Shown here: in pieces, positions 9,447-20,091 of the stretch
Layout: the number at the start of each line of letters is the position of its first letter
Position numbering within the stretch: the stretch's first letter is position 1
Origin: Dysgonamonadaceae bacterium
Lineage (GTDB): Bacteria; Bacteroidota; Bacteroidia; Bacteroidales; Azobacteroidaceae
Direction of reading: 5' to 3'
Assembly (NCBI GenBank): GCA_031267385.1
Contig: JAIRZF010000124.1
Location: 1 to 45,034, forward strand
DNA: 45,034 nucleotides
The notes under the pieces: generated by a model
Told to the model about the DNA's origin: nothing
Database searches by the model: none
Seen by the model: the letters and a program-made list of their open reading frames with translations, nothing else
Made by a program: the position numbers and the translations under genes

Positions 9447-11113
9447 CTCAGACCTTCTATAAATCCATTTACGATGTCGATATTCATTGCTTGTGGGTTT
9501 TTGGGAAGTCCCGGCATGCGCATGATTTCTCCGGCGATAGCAACAATGAATTCAGCGCCGTTGTTTATGACGATATCGTTGATTTTCAGTTTGAATCCTT
9601 TGGCTACGCCGTATGCTTTGGGATCGGCGGAAAAAGAATACTGAGTTTTAGCAATGCAGACAGGGAAATGTTCAATGTTCATATTCTGAGCAAGTTTCAG
9701 GATCTTTTCCGATCGCTCATTGAATACCACACTGTCTGCTCCATAGATGTTTAGGGCTATTTTTTCCACTTTAGTACGAAGCGGATCGCTGTTTTCATAA
9801 GTAAACCTGAGTTTTTCGGATGGATTATTTGCAATAGTCTCAGAAACCAATTGCGCCAGTTCAATTGCGCCTTCACCACCTTGTGCAAACGCATTGTTCA
9901 CTGCAAATCCGACTTCAATTTCATTGCAGTGGTTTTTCAGTAATGCAACTTCTTCGCCGGTATCTTCTGCAAACCGGTTGAAAGCGACAACGACTTCCTG
10001 TCCGAATTTCTTCAGGTTTTCAATGTGTTTGTCCAGGTTGGCAAACCCTTTTTGTAAGCCTTCGATACTTGGTTTTTTGATGTCTTCGACAGGAATTCCA
10101 CCGTGCATTTTCAAACCCTGGGCTGTTGCCACAATAACTGTCAATTTAGGGTTCAATCCCGCTTTCCGGCATTTGATATTGAAGAATTTTTCAGCTCCGA
10201 GATCGGCTGCAAATCCGGCTTCCGTTACAACATAATCGGCATAAGTCATGGCCATTTTAGTTGCCAGGATTGAGTTACATCCGTGGGCTATATTTGCAAA
10301 AGGCCCACCGTGTACAAATGCTGCTGTATTTTCAGTTGTCTGTACCAGATTCGGATGAATAGCTTCTTTTAACAGTACGGTGATTGCACCTTCGATGCCC
10401 AGATCTTTTACTTTGAACGGTTTATTGTTAAAATCAAAACCCAACAGAATTTCTCCAATGCGACGTTTCAGGTCTGTGATATTTTTTGTCAGGCAGAGGA
10501 TTGCCATGATCTCCGATGCGGGCGTAATGTCGAATCCGGTTTCCGTAGTGATGCCATTTGCCGACGATCCTAATCCGGTAACCATTTTACGTAAACTGCG
10601 GTCGTTTACATCCAAAACACGTTTCCAGAGAATTTCTTTGAGTCCCGTGCCGCAGACTCCCTGATTTTGAAATAAATAGTTATCTAAAAGAGCCGTGATC
10701 ATATTGTGGGCGGAAGTTACAGCATGGAAATCTCCTGTAAAGTGCAGGTTGATGTTTTCCATCGGAAGGACTTGTGCATATCCACCTCCGGCCGCGCCGC
10801 CTTTCATCCCAAAGCAAGGCCCCAGAGAAGGTTCACGCAAAGCGACAATTGCTTTTTTTCCTATTTTGTTTAATCCGAGAGCCAGGCCGATTGATACGGT
10901 GGTCTTCCCAATTCCGGCTTTAGTTGGAGTAATTGCCGTAACCAGTATCAGGTTGCTTTTATTTACTTTGTCTTCATCAATTAGTTCTTCCGGGATTTTG
11001 GCAATGTATTTTCCATAATTCATTACTTCGTCGACGGGAATATTGATGTTTTCGGCGATTCTTTTAATTTTTTTCAGTTCAATACTTCTTGCAATTTCAA
11101 TGTCGGTCTTCAT
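9443..11113 (-). CDS. fhs: Formate-tetrahydrofolate ligase
   Basis: 556 aa; [43 protein letters not shown]. Confidence 0.97.
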   Translation of the reverse strand: MKTDIEIARSIELKKIKRIAENINIPVDEVMNYGKYIAKIPEELIDEDKVNKSNLILVTAITPTKAGIGKTTVSIGLALGLNKIGKKAIVALREPSLGPCFGMKGGAAGGGYAQVLPMENINLHFTGDFHAVTSAHNMITALLDNYLFQNQGVCGTGLKEILWKRVLDVNDRSLRKMVTGLGSSANGITTETGFDITPASEIMAILCLTKNITDLKRRIGEILLGFDFNNKPFKVKDLGIEGAITVLLKEAIHPNLVQTTENTAAFVHGGPFANIAHGCNSILATKMAMTYADYVVTEAGFAADLGAEKFFNIKCRKAGLNPKLTVIVATAQGLKMHGGIPVEDIKKPSIEGLQKGFANLDKHIENLKKFGQEVVVAFNRFAEDTGEEVALLKNHCNEIEVGFAVNNAFAQGGEGAIELAQLVSETIANNPSEKLRFTYENSDPLRTKVEKIALNIYGADSVVFNERSEKILKLAQNMNIEHFPVCIAKTQYSFSADPKAYGVAKGFKLKINDIVINNGAEFIVAIAGEIMRMPGLPKNPQAMNIDIVNGFIEGLS

Positions 11114-13118
11114 GTTTCTTCAGTAATTCTTCCAGTTTAATTAATTCGTCTCTATATTGAGCAGCATCGAGGAACTCCAGTCTTTTTGCAGCTTCCATCA
11201 TTGCCTTTTTTGTTTTTTCTATCGTTTTTCCCAATTGATCTTTGTTCATGTACTGAACAACCGGATCAGCTGCGATGTTTAGTTTTTTAGGCTCAATGTA
11301 AGCTTTGGATTCGATGGTATTTTGATTTTTTACCAGGGATGATTTTGTTGTCTTCCGTATTTGTTGCGGAGTAATATTGTGTTTCGCATTATAAGTCAAT
11401 TGTTTTTCACGTCTCCGGTCGGTTTCTTCTATTGTTTTTTGCATGCTGTCCGTAATTTTGTCTGCGTAGAAAATAACTTTCCCATTGATATTACGGGCGG
11501 CACGTCCTGCAGTCTGCGTCAATGAGCGGTGTGAACGCAGGAACCCTTCTTTATCGGCGTCAAGAATTGCGACAAGAGAAACCTCCGGCAAATCGAGCCC
11601 TTCACGAAGCAGGTTAACACCGACCAGAACATCGAATTCTCCTTCCCTCAGTTTTTCCATGATTTCTATCCTGTCGAGTGTTTCCACATCAGAATGGATA
11701 TAAGCGCAATTCAATCCCATTTTTGTGAGGAAATTTGTTAGTTCCTCAGCCATCCGTTTGGTGAGTGTCGTCACAAGTGTTCGTTCTCCATCCTCCGTAC
11801 GCACTCTGATTTCTTCCATCAGGTTGTCGATTTGATTCAGGCTCGGTCTCACTTCGATCGGAGGATCTAACAATCCGGTAGGTCTTACTACTTGTTCAAC
11901 AATAACACCTTCGCTTTTTGTCAGTTCAAACTCGGTAGGAGTCGCACTCACATAAATGGTTTGAGGACTCAGGGATTCGAATTCTTCCAATGTGAGCGGA
12001 CGGTTATCCATCGCGGCGGGAAGCCGGAAGCCATATTCAATCAGATTTCCTTTTCTGGAACGGTCTCCACCGAACATAGATCGGATCTGAGGCATTGTAA
12101 CGTGACTTTCATCAATGATGGTAAGATAATCTTTCGGAAAATAGTCTAACAAACAGAATGGCCTGCTACCGGCGGGGCGTCCGTCGAAATAACGGGAATA
12201 ATTTTCTATTCCGGAACAATAGCCTAACTCACGTACCATTTCCAGGTCGTAAGTAACACGTTCATGCAGGCGTTTGGCCTCTATAATTTTTCCTTGGGAA
12301 TTAAAAAATTCCATTTGTTTTCCCAAGTCGATCTCAATCTCCCCGATTGCCTGATTGATACGTTCACGTGTAGTTACGAAAAGGTTTGCCGGATAAATGT
12401 GGTATTCGTCAAAAGAGGCTATTGTAACACCGGTCAGCGGGTCAAAACTGTGTATGTCTTCTATTTCATCTCCCCAGAACATGATACGTATAGCATGATC
12501 CAGATAAGCCAGATACACGTCCACGGTATCTCCTTTTACCCTGAAATTTCCCCTGCTGAACTCCACCTGGTTCCGTGAATATAAGCTATCTACCAGTTTT
12601 CGCAGGAAAGTATTCCTGGAAAAAACCTGTCCGCGTTTGATGGTGATCATGTTTTCCCTGAAATCTTCCGGATTACCTATTCCGTAAAGACAGGAAACCG
12701 AAGATACGATGATAACATCTCTACGGCCTGATAACAGGGCGGAGGAAGCCGAAAGCCTCAACCGTTCGATCTCGTCATTGATAGCCAGATCTTTCTCTAT
12801 ATAAAGGTTTGTACTGGGAAGGTATGCTTCAGGTTGATAATAATCGTAATACGAAACAAAATATTCCACAGCATTTTTGGGGAAGAAACTTTTAAACTCG
12901 GAATAAAGTTGTGCTGCTAAAGTTTTATTATGGCTTAATACCAAAGTCGGTTTTTTGACATCTTCAATGACATTTGCGATTGTAAATGTTTTTCCTGATC
13001 CCGTTACTCCGAGTAATGTCTGATAGGAAATGCCCTGTTTTACTCCTGAAATCAGCTCTGTAATAGCTTCAGGCTGGTCTCCTGTGGGCTTGAAATCGGA
13101 AATAAGTTTGAAATCCAT
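11097..13118 (-). CDS. uvrB: Excinuclease ABC subunit B
   Basis: 673 aa; [28 protein letters not shown]-terminal UVR motif; overlaps fhs start by 17 bp. Confidence 0.98.
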   Translation of the reverse strand: MDFKLISDFKPTGDQPEAITELISGVKQGISYQTLLGVTGSGKTFTIANVIEDVKKPTLVLSHNKTLAAQLYSEFKSFFPKNAVEYFVSYYDYYQPEAYLPSTNLYIEKDLAINDEIERLRLSASSALLSGRRDVIIVSSVSCLYGIGNPEDFRENMITIKRGQVFSRNTFLRKLVDSLYSRNQVEFSRGNFRVKGDTVDVYLAYLDHAIRIMFWGDEIEDIHSFDPLTGVTIASFDEYHIYPANLFVTTRERINQAIGEIEIDLGKQMEFFNSQGKIIEAKRLHERVTYDLEMVRELGYCSGIENYSRYFDGRPAGSRPFCLLDYFPKDYLTIIDESHVTMPQIRSMFGGDRSRKGNLIEYGFRLPAAMDNRPLTLEEFESLSPQTIYVSATPTEFELTKSEGVIVEQVVRPTGLLDPPIEVRPSLNQIDNLMEEIRVRTEDGERTLVTTLTKRMAEELTNFLTKMGLNCAYIHSDVETLDRIEIMEKLREGEFDVLVGVNLLREGLDLPEVSLVAILDADKEGFLRSHRSLTQTAGRAARNINGKVIFYADKITDSMQKTIEETDRRREKQLTYNAKHNITPQQIRKTTKSSLVKNQNTIESKAYIEPKKLNIAADPVVQYMNKDQLGKTIEKTKKAMMEAAKRLEFLDAAQYRDELIKLEELLKKHEDRH

Positions 13119-13242
13119 GTATTGAAGATTTATTTTTAATAATCTGCAAACTTAACTAAAAATAATTTATTTCGTAAAAAATTTGTGAAACTTAAACTTT
13201 CTTTGCAATTTTGTGTGTTTATTTCGACAAAAAAAGTTTTGA

Positions 13243-13950
13243 ATGAATTATGCAATTATAGCTGCGGGAGAAGGTTCCAGACTTGTAAAAGACGGGATTG
13301 AACAACCTAAACCATTGGTGCGATTGAACGGAAAGCCTCTTATTGACAGGTTAATTGATATATTTCTTAAAAATGATGCCGGGTCAATTAATATAATTGT
13401 TAATGAGGAGATGGAAATGGTACAGGAGCATCTCAGGAAAAAGGATCTGAAGGCGCCTTTGAACCTGATTGTCAAGTCTACTCCCAGTTCGATGCATAGT
13501 TTTTTTGAGATCAGCCGTTTGTTGGGCGGAGGTAAATTTTGTCTTACAACCGTCGATACAATTTTCAGAGAAGATGAATTTTCCGGGTTTATCCGGTCTT
13601 TCATGGCGGATGAAGACCATGACGGAATGATGGCTGTGACAGGATTCATCGATGATGAAAAGCCTTTGTATGTGGCAGTGGATGATAAAATGGAAATTAC
13701 AGGTTTTTTGGATGGTTCAGACGGTTCGGAGAAGTATATTTCGGGAGGAATTTATTGTCTGTCCGATAGTGCATTGCCGATATTGGACCAATGTATGGAA
13801 AATGGAATAGCAAGAATGCGGAATTATCAACGGGAATTAATACGTAACGGCTTGAAATTGAAAGCTTATCCATTTGGAAAAATAGTGGATGTAGATCATG
13901 CCGGAGATATTGAGAAAGCGGAACAGTTTCTGCTTTCCTGTGGAAAATAA
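13243..13950 (+). CDS. Nucleotidyltransferase (sugar/alcohol-phosphate NTP transferase-like)
   Basis: 235 aa; N-terminal MNYAIIAAGEGSRL...PKPLVRLNGKPLIDR. Confidence 0.85.
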   Translation: MNYAIIAAGEGSRLVKDGIEQPKPLVRLNGKPLIDRLIDIFLKNDAGSINIIVNEEMEMVQEHLRKKDLKAPLNLIVKSTPSSMHSFFEISRLLGGGKFCLTTVDTIFREDEFSGFIRSFMADEDHDGMMAVTGFIDDEKPLYVAVDDKMEITGFLDGSDGSEKYISGGIYCLSDSALPILDQCMENGIARMRNYQRELIRNGLKLKAYPFGKIVDVDHAGDIEKAEQFLLSCGK

Positions 13951-13962
13951 AAAATAAGTCTT

Positions 13963-14850
13963 ATGATGATAGAAATGGCCGGTATACGTCGGGGTAGCCG
14001 ATATTCTCCCAATCATGTGGGAAATGACGCTGCAATTTTTAATTTGACTGTCGAATACCTCAAACAGAAGGGTTGCCTTGTAAAAGAATATACCGAACAG
14101 GAATTCCTGGAATCTGGTGTCAGGGAAGATATTATTTTTGATATGGTCAGAGATAAAAATGCCATCCAGAAATTAAAACAGGAAGAAGAAAAAGGGAAGC
14201 TGGTTATTAATTCCGGTTATGGGATTGATAATTGTACCCGGGAAAAAATGACGCGGTTGTTAGTTTCCAACGGAATTCCTCATCCGAAAAGCCTTATTGT
14301 GAAAACAAATGAGCCGCTTCCCGTAGATACGGAAAATATGGCAATGCGTTTTTGGATCAAGCGGGGCGATTTTCATGCCATTCACCGCGAAGATGTAACG
14401 TACACCCGTAATATTGAAGACGCGGAAACGGTATTGAATGAATATGCATTGAGAGGAATTGGAACCGCAGTACTGAATGAGCATCTGATTGGTGATTTGA
14501 TAAAGTTCTATGGTGTTGCCGGAACAGATTTTTTCTATTGGTTTTATCCTAATGATTTGAATCATAGTAAATTCGGATGGGAAAAGATTAACGGGCAGGC
14601 AACCGGAATACCGTTTGATCTGGACCATTTGAAGTCTTTATGTGACGAGGCTGCTAAAGTTCTCGGTATTTATGTTTATGGAGGAGATTGTGTCGTTGAT
14701 TCGGACAGTGCGATTAAGATTATAGATTTTAATGACTGGCCAAGTTTTGCTCCCTGTCGTTCTGATGCTGCGGTTCATATTGCGCAGTGTATTTACGATC
14801 AGGCAATTTTCCACAGAGAACGTAAATATAGTATTTCATATAAAGGTTAA
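13963..14850 (+). CDS. ATP-grasp-like protein
   Basis: 295 aa; C-terminal ATP-grasp-like core IYVYGGDCVVDSDSAIKIIDFNDWPSF. Confidence 0.6.
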   Translation: MMIEMAGIRRGSRYSPNHVGNDAAIFNLTVEYLKQKGCLVKEYTEQEFLESGVREDIIFDMVRDKNAIQKLKQEEEKGKLVINSGYGIDNCTREKMTRLLVSNGIPHPKSLIVKTNEPLPVDTENMAMRFWIKRGDFHAIHREDVTYTRNIEDAETVLNEYALRGIGTAVLNEHLIGDLIKFYGVAGTDFFYWFYPNDLNHSKFGWEKINGQATGIPFDLDHLKSLCDEAAKVLGIYVYGGDCVVDSDSAIKIIDFNDWPSFAPCRSDAAVHIAQCIYDQAIFHRERKYSISYKG

Positions 14851-14854
14851 GCCT

Positions 14855-15757
14855 ATGTCAGAAAAATTACCCACTCTGGAGTCTACACTTAAATCGACAG
14901 ATACAGAAGAATTTATCGACATCCATTTTTATCGCCCCATCGGCTATTGGTGGGCTTTATTTTTTAATAAATTAGGGATAACACCCAACCAGATTACCAT
15001 AGCTTCCATATTTATTGGCGTTGCTGCCGGTGTTTGTTTTTATTTTAATGAATTGTGGATTAAAATATTAGGCGTCATTTTGTTAATCTGGGCCAATTCA
15101 TACGATAGCGCCGACGGACAATTGGCGCGTATGACCGGTCGGAAATCCGAATTAGGCCGTATCCTGGATGGCACATGCGGTATATTGTGGTTTTTTGCCA
15201 TTTACATTGCATTAGCATTGAATCAATTCCCGGAATGGGGATATTATATCGTGGCATTAGTACTTGTCTCCGGTTATTTCCATGGAATACAGACCCGTAT
15301 GGCTGATTATTATCGCAATATACATCTGCTTTTTCTGAAGGGGAGGAGAGGGAGTGAATTGGATAATTCAAAAGAGGTGAAGGCCAGGTATGAAGCTATG
15401 AGATGGAAGTCGGGATTTATAAAGAAACTGTTTGAGTTGAATTATTTCGATTATACCAGGCAACAGGAAAAAATGACTCCCCGGTTTCAGGAAATGATAA
15501 ATAAAATAAGCGAAAAATATGGGGGAGAAGTTCTTCCCGGATCTCTTCGTGAAGAATTCCGGAGTAAAAGTCTGCCGTTGATGAAATATACCAATATGTT
15601 GTCATTCAACCTGAGGGCGATAGTTCTTTGCCTCTCGGTGTTAGCAGGATGTCCGTGGGTTTATTTTGTTTTTGAAATTACGGTAATGAATATTATGTTG
15701 GCTTACATGGTATGGGCGCATGAGCGTATTTGCCGGGAATTTACGGAACGTTTGTGA
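14855..15757 (+). CDS. CDP-alcohol phosphatidyltransferase family membrane protein
   Basis: 300 aa from ATG 14855 (ORF-track start is further upstream); DSADGQLARMTGRKSELGRILDG motif and multiple TM segments. Confidence 0.85.
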   Translation: MSEKLPTLESTLKSTDTEEFIDIHFYRPIGYWWALFFNKLGITPNQITIASIFIGVAAGVCFYFNELWIKILGVILLIWANSYDSADGQLARMTGRKSELGRILDGTCGILWFFAIYIALALNQFPEWGYYIVALVLVSGYFHGIQTRMADYYRNIHLLFLKGRRGSELDNSKEVKARYEAMRWKSGFIKKLFELNYFDYTRQQEKMTPRFQEMINKISEKYGGEVLPGSLREEFRSKSLPLMKYTNMLSFNLRAIVLCLSVLAGCPWVYFVFEITVMNIMLAYMVWAHERICREFTERL

Positions 15758-15790
15758 TTTATAAAACCGGACGAACCGGATACTTGACTT

Positions 15791-16312
15791 CTATAATTCC
15801 AATATTCCGTCCGGGAGTTCTAATTGAATTATTTTTTTCTTTTCATCGATTTCCAGTACAATTTCCTCTGATACGGGAATTAACAGTTCATTATTTTTAT
15901 ACTCCAATACAAACAGGATATTGATTGTCGTTTCATCCACGTCAAGAATTTGTCCTATCGTATTTTTACCGGCATCCTGTAAAGTAAATCCTATAAAATA
16001 ATCCCAGGAATATATTTCAGAAGATGAATCCGGTTTCAGATATTGTTTTGGGAAATAGACTTCCATATTGGAAAATATTTTAGCCCGTTCTTCATTATCA
16101 ATGCCTTTTAATTTTATAAATGCCAATGAATCGGACTTAAAACGATATGCTTCGATCCTGAACGGGACAAAAATCCCATCCGGTTCACAAACCAGAAAAG
16201 GGCACTCACTTTCGTCAAACGAATCATCAGTGAAGACAAAAGACAACTCACCTTTAATCCCGTGGGGTTTATTGAAATGGCCTATCTTAATTAAATCTTC
16301 GCGGGAAATCAT
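15791..16312 (-). CDS. rimM: 16S rRNA processing protein RimM
   Basis: 173 aa; IGHFNKPHGIKGELSF; PRC-barrel region; ATGA overlap with murA. Confidence 0.95.
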   Translation of the reverse strand: MISREDLIKIGHFNKPHGIKGELSFVFTDDSFDESECPFLVCEPDGIFVPFRIEAYRFKSDSLAFIKLKGIDNEERAKIFSNMEVYFPKQYLKPDSSSEIYSWDYFIGFTLQDAGKNTIGQILDVDETTINILFVLEYKNNELLIPVSEEIVLEIDEKKKIIQLELPDGILEL

Positions 16313-17613
16313 ATTCTCGTAATCCTTGCGCCTAACGCATTCAACCGTTTGTCGATATCCTGGTAACCACGGTCTATCTGTTCGATATTATGAATACGGC
16401 TGGTTCCTTCGGCGCTCATAGCAGCAATCAACAAGGCAATTCCTGCGCGGATATCCGGAGAAGTCATGTTTGCGGCGCGAAGTTTATATCTACGGGCGGA
16501 TCCGATCACTGTTGCGCGGTGAGGATCGCACAAAATGATCTGGGCTCCCATGTCAATCAGTTTATCTACAAAGAACAGGCGACTTTCAAACATTTTCTGA
16601 TGGATCAGCACACTTCCGTCGGCCTGAGTAGCCACAACGAGGAAAACGCTCAATAAGTCGGGCGTCAAGCCGGGCCACGGGGCATCCGCAATAGTCATAA
16701 TAGAACCGTCGATGAAAGTATCTATGGAATACCGGTCTTGTTGAGGAACTACGATATCATCGCCATCCTGATCGACTATGATACCCAGGCGACGGAATGC
16801 GTCCGGAATAATTCCCAAATTCTCAAAAGACACATTTTTTATACGAATCCCGGAAGCAGTCATCGCTGCCATACCGATAAAACTACCGATTTCAATCATA
16901 TCGGGCAGGATAGTATGTTCACACCCTCCAAGAGAATCCACTCCTTCGATCGTCAATAAATTTGATCCTACTCCATTGATTTGAGCTCCCATTGCCTGAA
17001 GCATACGGGTCAACTGTTGCAAATACGGCTCACAGGCAGCATTGTAAATGGTAGTTTTTCCTTTTGCAAGGACAGATGCCATCAGAATATTGGCCGTTCC
17101 GGTTACAGAAGCCTCATCCAGGAGCATATAAGTCCCTTTCAAACCATCGGAAGTCACTCTATAAAGTTGTCCGACCGAATCATATTCAAATTCTGCGCCT
17201 AACTTTTGAATGCCTATGAAGTGAGTATCCAAACGCCGCCGACCGATTTTATCTCCTCCCGGTTTGGGGATCAGGGCTTTTCCAAAACGAGCGACTAAAG
17301 GTCCCACAATCATGACAGAACCTCTTAATGAAGCGCTTTTCTTCAGAAATTCTTCGGATTCCAGATATTCAAAATTAATATCATTTGCTTGAAAAGTATA
17401 CGTTCCAAGGGCAGGATGATCCACTTTCACTCCCATATCCCGGAGGAGGACGATCAAATTATTTACGTCCAAAATATCCGGAATATTATTTACCGTGACC
17501 TTCTCCGGAGTCAATAATGTCGCACAAATAATTTGCAAGACCTCATTTTTAGCTCCCTGAGGTACAATTTCACCGGAAAGTCGGTGTCCTCCTTCAATTA
17601 TAAACGATGCCAT
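16309..17613 (-). CDS. murA: UDP-N-acetylglucosamine 1-carboxyvinyltransferase
   Basis: 434 aa; MurA signature GGDKIGRRRLDTHF, DIRAGIALLIAAMSAEG. Confidence 0.96.
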   Translation of the reverse strand: MASFIIEGGHRLSGEIVPQGAKNEVLQIICATLLTPEKVTVNNIPDILDVNNLIVLLRDMGVKVDHPALGTYTFQANDINFEYLESEEFLKKSASLRGSVMIVGPLVARFGKALIPKPGGDKIGRRRLDTHFIGIQKLGAEFEYDSVGQLYRVTSDGLKGTYMLLDEASVTGTANILMASVLAKGKTTIYNAACEPYLQQLTRMLQAMGAQINGVGSNLLTIEGVDSLGGCEHTILPDMIEIGSFIGMAAMTASGIRIKNVSFENLGIIPDAFRRLGIIVDQDGDDIVVPQQDRYSIDTFIDGSIMTIADAPWPGLTPDLLSVFLVVATQADGSVLIHQKMFESRLFFVDKLIDMGAQIILCDPHRATVIGSARRYKLRAANMTSPDIRAGIALLIAAMSAEGTSRIHNIEQIDRGYQDIDKRLNALGARITRI

Positions 17614-17620
17614 GTTTTGA

Positions 17621-17694
17621 CGTTTAACGTTATACGTTTAACGTTATACGTTTTGGCTTACGCACGACAAAACGTATAACGTAAAAACGTAAAA
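17621..17694. repeat. Inverted heptamer repeats forming a long hairpin (ACGTTWW family)
   Basis: Perfect 15-bp arms acgttatacgttttg (17641-17655) / caaaacgtataacgt (17668-17682), extended by 7 bp after an internal loop; arms built of 7-bp units. Confidence 0.85.
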
Positions 17695-17700
17695 CTCCAC

Positions 17701-18327
17701 TCATTTATTCTGTCTTCGAGTTAAATTCTTATTTTTCTTCATCAGAATATCTTTCGATTCCGTCAATTTGGTAGATTCTTCATTCAGGACAATATGTCCG
17801 CCGGAAAGGTATTCCAGATCTTTGAAAATTTTAGCATCATCTACCACTTCTTTGTTCCAGGTCAGGAAAGATTTCTTCATGTGATTGGCTAAAAGGCCGA
17901 TCAACTGTTCCCGGTTTTCTCCGGGTTCATATTCTTCAGCTTTTTTAATCATGTTTTCCAGATTTTTCCCATAGTGCTTGTACGCAATTTTCCCTTGACT
18001 GTAAGGTAATTTATCCGGTTTTGCATATAAATCTTCTTTTTTAACTATTTCATAAGGATAATCAATATCCAGGCTGAAATCCGACATGATAGCCAAATGA
18101 TCCCAAAGAATGTGTTTAAAATCATTTACATCCCTGAGGTGTGGGAACATATTACCCATGATATTAATAATGGTGTTTGCACAACGTTTCCGTTCGTCCC
18201 GATCCGGGATTGACACGCAATGATCTACCATATTTTGAATGTTTCGGCCATACTCCGGCAATGCCAGTCGTTTTTCCTGTGTGTTATATCTCATACTTTT
18301 ACATGATTTCAATAATTTTGCATCCAT
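17701..18327 (-). CDS. DUF4290 domain-containing protein
   Basis: 208 aa; MRYNTQEKRLALPEYGRNIQNMVDHC, typical Bacteroidetes family next to murA. Confidence 0.85.
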   Translation of the reverse strand: MDAKLLKSCKSMRYNTQEKRLALPEYGRNIQNMVDHCVSIPDRDERKRCANTIINIMGNMFPHLRDVNDFKHILWDHLAIMSDFSLDIDYPYEIVKKEDLYAKPDKLPYSQGKIAYKHYGKNLENMIKKAEEYEPGENREQLIGLLANHMKKSFLTWNKEVVDDAKIFKDLEYLSGGHIVLNEESTKLTESKDILMKKNKNLTRRQNK

Positions 18328-18404
18328 GACATTTCAATTTTTTTATTATCAAACGAATACAACGATGTCACAAATGTACTACTTTTAGTTTCAATATCCA
18401 AATA

Positions 18405-19124
18405 TTACCTGATATCTCCCAGTACCTTATTTTTGGCTATTGTCGCCATAAATTCTTTAAGATAAAAAGGTTCAAAATAAGCGATATCCTCAAAACGCTT
18501 TTTTTCGTATGCTTTTTCAGACGAAAATCCCATGCAGGAAGCCAAAGGAACGACATCATCCAAAAATAAAGCGTCCGGAGATTTGATTACCGGCTTACAT
18601 TTTCCCGAACCGTCTCCAAAAAATACCACTTTCCCTTTGGACAAATAATCTGAAAAAGAATTTTCGTCGATAATATCTGCCGATATATCGCGAGAAATCC
18701 GATATTGCCTGTCATAAACAGCAGTATAAACTTCCATTCTGCGGGCATCTATCATCGGACAATAAAAATCTGCAACAGGCTCATTTTCAAAAATATCCGG
18801 TCTTGTGCAAATAGCGGTATCCAATAGAATCTGTAATGTGGGAATCGCAATCAGGGGGATATTCAGCCCATAACAAAGCCCTTTCGCTTCCGAAACTCCA
18901 ATCCGAAGTCCCGTGTAAGAACCAGGACCGCTGCCCACTGCAACTGCATCCGGCTTCAGATCGTTCGTTCCTGCGAATTCCATCGCTTCTGCCACAAACA
19001 CGCCCAATAGGGAAGCATGCTGCGCACTCGTCGTGTCCTCTTTTGAAAAAAGAATTTCACCATTTCTGACCAAAGCAACCGAACATACTTTGGTTGATGT
19101 ATCAATGTTAACTATACATGCCAT
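18405..19124 (-). CDS. tsaB: tRNA threonylcarbamoyladenosine biosynthesis protein TsaB
   Basis: 239 aa; NIDTSTKVCSVALV, VGSGPGSYTGLRIGVSEAKGL. Confidence 0.95.
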   Translation of the reverse strand: MACIVNIDTSTKVCSVALVRNGEILFSKEDTTSAQHASLLGVFVAEAMEFAGTNDLKPDAVAVGSGPGSYTGLRIGVSEAKGLCYGLNIPLIAIPTLQILLDTAICTRPDIFENEPVADFYCPMIDARRMEVYTAVYDRQYRISRDISADIIDENSFSDYLSKGKVVFFGDGSGKCKPVIKSPDALFLDDVVPLASCMGFSSEKAYEKKRFEDIAYFEPFYLKEFMATIAKNKVLGDIR

Positions 19125-19158
19125 AAATCGCCCGCAAAATTACATTTTTATGTTGGAT

Positions 19159-19192
19159 TTTGATGTTTTTTTCAATTAAAAAACTAATTTTG
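19159..19192 (+). promoter_or_regulatory. Bacteroidetes-type promoter for yicC-gmk-nadD
   Basis: TTTG 19159-19162, N22, TAATTTTG 19185-19192. Confidence 0.5.
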
Positions 19193-19213
19193 CAGAAACA
19201 ATAATATTTGCCC

Positions 19214-20086
19214 ATGATTCAATCGATGACCGGATTCGGAAAATCAACTGCCGAATTGTCTAACAAGAAAATAAGCGTAGAAATAAAATCACTAAACAGC
19301 AAGCAATTAGACTTAAATACACGAATTCCAAGTATCTACCGGGAAAAAGAAATGCAAATTCGTAACACGTTAATGCAGTCTATAGAACGTGGAAAAGTGG
19401 ATTTCCTGATCTATATTGAAAACGTTGATAAAAACATTTCTTCCCAGATCAATCAGGGAGCTGTTGAGAGTTATCATGAACAGATCAGGGTTATTGCCGG
19501 AAACCTGAATTTAGCGCTTCCTTCCGATCCTCTTTCCATAATCCTGCGATTACCGGATACCATTAAAACGGAATATTCCGAAGTGGACGACAGCGAATGG
19601 GAGGCTCTGAATAAAGCAATAGAAGATGCTTTGTCGCAGTTTGTTAATTTCCGTATGCAGGAAGGAGCCATGCTTGAGAAACTGTTCATCCGGAAAATTG
19701 AAAATATCGGTTCCCTGTCAAAAGAAATCGAAAAATACGAAGTCGAACGTCTGGAAAGAGTCCGCATAAAAATGCAGGAAGCCTTGTCTAAAATTGACAG
19801 CGGATCATATGATCAGAATCGTTTTGAACAGGAAATGATATTCTATATCGAACGTTTGGATATCAACGAAGAAAAGAACAGGCTTGATAATCACCTCAAA
19901 TATTTCATGGAAACATTAAACTGTGAAAAAGCTCAGGGGCGTAAACTGGGCTTTATCGTCCAGGAAATAGGTCGGGAAATAAATACGATGGGATCTAAAT
20001 CCAACCATGTGGAAATGCAAAAACTGGTGGTACAAATGAAGGATGAACTGGAACAAATCAAAGAGCAAATACTTAATGTTTTGTAA
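19214..20086 (+). CDS. yicC: YicC family endoribonuclease
   Basis: MIQSMTGFGKS start; C-terminal GRKLGFIVQEIGREINTMGSKS. Confidence 0.95.
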   Translation: MIQSMTGFGKSTAELSNKKISVEIKSLNSKQLDLNTRIPSIYREKEMQIRNTLMQSIERGKVDFLIYIENVDKNISSQINQGAVESYHEQIRVIAGNLNLALPSDPLSIILRLPDTIKTEYSEVDDSEWEALNKAIEDALSQFVNFRMQEGAMLEKLFIRKIENIGSLSKEIEKYEVERLERVRIKMQEALSKIDSGSYDQNRFEQEMIFYIERLDINEEKNRLDNHLKYFMETLNCEKAQGRKLGFIVQEIGREINTMGSKSNHVEMQKLVVQMKDELEQIKEQILNVL

Positions 20087-20091
20087 ATCGA

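Noticed and set aside
13118-13243. A third promoter-terminator small RNA upstream of the NTP transferase
   Set aside because: The TTTCTTTG box lacks a correctly spaced TTTG and no terminator hairpin follows.
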